A stretch of DNA of 7,379 nucleotides. Origin: an uncultured Oscillospiraceae bacterium. GTDB taxonomy: Bacteria > Bacillota > Clostridia > Oscillospirales > Acutalibacteraceae. The notes beneath the pieces are model-generated. The model was not told the origin of the DNA and made no database searches. It worked only from the letters and a program-made list of their open reading frames with translations. The position numbers and the translations under genes were made by a program. Numbering within the stretch: position 1 is the first letter of the stretch; each line of letters starts with the position of its first letter. The stretch lies in contig USQH01000068.1 in assembly GCA_900556765.1 (NCBI GenBank), positions 1-7,379 on the forward strand, given 5' to 3'. Of this stretch, positions 6,445-7,379 are shown piece after piece.

Positions 6445-6474
6445 ATATGACCAAAACAGTTCATCCAGTCATAT
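6445..6474. promoter_or_regulatory. Candidate autoregulatory operator, ATATGAC...GTCATAT
   Basis: Perfect seven-base arms at 6445-6451 and 6468-6474 are separated by 16 bases. The element begins inside the -10 box and covers the expected transcription start of tetR, a good place for repression. The centre is not symmetric. Its sequence is unrelated to the palindrome at 5788-5807. Confidence 0.5.
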
Positions 6475-6501
6475 TATAGCATACAGATTACCTTTTTTCA
6501 A
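6473..6501 (-). promoter_or_regulatory. Sigma-A promoter of tetR
   Basis: TTGAAA (6501-6496), a 17-base spacer and TATAAT (6478-6473) on the minus strand form a near-consensus housekeeping promoter. The expected start site is near 6466, giving a leader of about 40 bases with AGGAGG at its end. Confidence 0.85.
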
Positions 6502-6548
6502 TAGAAAATCTGAATTTTCAACTGTAAAGCTGTACAAAAATGCCGCAG

Positions 6549-6769
6549 GCAATATTTTAGCTCAAAAATTCTTGATCGAAAAGTAAAATTACGCCCATTA
6601 GATGTAGACGCAAATATAACGGCATATTCGACATAAGAACGTGACGCTCAACTTTGATATTTTCATCTGCAAGAGCTGCAAGAATATCCGATACGGTAGC
6701 CGGATGTTCCTCATCGGTATTTTGCCGCAAATATTTCAGCACATATAGAGTTCGATCCTTTTTGGACAT
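6549..6769 (-). pseudogene. WYL-type transcriptional regulator, N-terminal remnant
   Basis: From ATG 6769 (AAGGG eight bases upstream) the frame reads MSKKDRTLYVLKYLRQNTDE then EHPATVSDILAALADENIKVERH. By recall this matches the N-terminal winged HTH of clostridial WYL-domain regulators, which are normally ~300 residues. The match then stops. In the +2 frame from 6629 the family resumes as EYAVIFASTSNGRNFTFRSR plus IFEL, which resembles the segment leading into the WYL domain. This indicates a small frameshifting deletion that removed about ten codons between ERH and EYA. Homology ends near 6549, just before the tetR promoter, so the WYL domain itself is gone. The nominal product (70 residues, ending TTTTTGAGC TAA near 6557) is unlikely to work. 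An upstream in-frame TTG (6808) exists but adds residues the family lacks. Confidence 0.75.
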
Positions 6770-6851
6770 TCGGCTTGCCCTTCGGTTCAATACATTTTTA
6801 TAAGACAATTATATTAATTTTTAATGCTCCCCCGCAATGGGGGCAGAAGGC

Positions 6852-7379
6852 TCACTTTCTGCTTTCAAAATCTTTTTTAATATCGTCGCTCCAATCCGAA
6901 GTAAGCGGCACAGAAGCACGAATATTGCAAACCGTCTATGCAACCGTATCGCAGAGAACCGCAGTCCTTTTTCTGTCGGCGTGATAATCTACTGCTCTGG
7001 CCGCGTCGATATTCGCCCCGATAAACAAGAACTCCCAGCCGTATTTTTCTTTCTGATTTTTAATCATAGACTTAACTCTGTCACTGTCATAAATATGACT
7101 TGCGTTTTCAAATCCGTCAGTGATTATGACAACCTCGTGTGCTCCGGAACATCTTCCGGTCCGGCGTACTTATGAATGTTGCCGATATGATGAATAGCAT
7201 CACCGATAGCGTCAATCAGCGCCGCTACACCGTGCGTAAAATAGTCTCTTTCGGTCATTTTCGGGATTTCCGAAAGCTTCACTCTGTCGTGCAGGACTTC
7301 ACTGACAGCGTCGAACAGAACCGTTGAGACAAAGCATTCTCCGCGCTGCTTTTTCTGCTTTCTTATAAGCAAATTAAAG
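6852..7379 (-). pseudogene. VWA-domain protein, C-terminal part, frameshifted and with in-frame TAG
   Basis: The gene enters from the right edge without its start. It reads KKQRGECFVSTVLFDAVSEV, then YFTHGVAALIDAIGDAIHHI and GNIHKYAGPEDVPEHT, typical of a von Willebrand factor A family protein (metal-dependent adhesion fold). The N-terminal DxSGS metal site would lie just outside the window. At about 7133 the frame breaks: TAA follows after four codons at 7126-7124, while homology continues in the neighbouring frame as VVIITDGFENASHIYDSDRV, WEFLFIGANIDA and AVDYHAD. One missing base after ACGA explains this. The new frame meets TAG at 6938-6936, continues with TVCNIRASVPLTSDWSDDIK and ends in TGA at 6854-6852. 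Compared with relatives as I recall them, NIDA-ARAVDYHAD also seems to lack about 15 residues. After the TGA the frame stays open with AFCPHCGGAL to a TAA at 6800-6798, so even that TGA may be premature. Confidence 0.8.

Noticed and set aside
6835..6858. GC-rich hairpin CCCCC-ATTGC-GGGGG as a terminator of the VWA gene
   Set aside because: It is followed by ATTAAAAATT rather than a T-run, and is more easily read as codons for CPHCGG.

Overview
The window looks like an accessory, partly decaying stretch of a Firmicutes chromosome, probably Clostridia (Oscillospiraceae/Lachnospiraceae-like). This rests on moderate GC, strong AGGAGG-type ribosome sites, TTG starts, and gene families typical of gut clostridia: a ZIP transporter, a TetR regulator with a multi-pass membrane protein, a WYL regulator and a VWA protein. 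The taxonomic call is inference. Every gene I can support lies on the minus strand, so the biological reading order runs from the right edge (7379) to the left edge (1). I see no tRNA, rRNA, CRISPR array, transposase or integrase.

In reading order: (a) 7379-6852 holds the C-terminal part of a VWA-domain protein broken by a frameshift and an in-frame TAG. (b) 6769-6549 is the N-terminal remnant of a WYL-type regulator with a frameshifting deletion. (c) 6501-5848 is an intact TetR regulator with a good sigma-A promoter (TTGAAA-17-TATAAT), a palindrome over its start site, and a TTG start set by AGGAGG. (d) 5840-4965 holds a possible weak terminator, a different perfect palindrome (likely operator), a six-helix membrane protein gene and an 81 bp gap. 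(e) 4965-2551 is a tight cluster of two related alpha/beta hydrolases on either side of a metallo-beta-lactamase-fold hydrolase. The first hydrolase is a pseudogene (two TAG codons, a frameshift and loss of the catalytic His); the other two genes look intact. (f) 2436-711 is a ZIP-family metal transporter followed 22 bp later by a ketopantoate-reductase-like protein lacking the expected catalytic Lys. (g) 710-481 is a non-coding stretch with short hairpins. (h) 480-1 is GpsA (glycerol-3-phosphate dehydrogenase) lacking its N-terminal Rossmann half, and running off the left edge.

The simplest overall reading is a TetR-controlled small-molecule handling or detoxification operon (membrane protein, hydrolases, MBL hydrolase) between degraded genes. 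Four of the ten genes are broken. I do not see a convincing new defence or mobile system. The most unusual points are the density of decay, the three in-frame TAG codons while no intact gene ends in TAG, two unlike palindromes around one TetR gene, and the gpsA truncation beside a hairpin-rich spacer.
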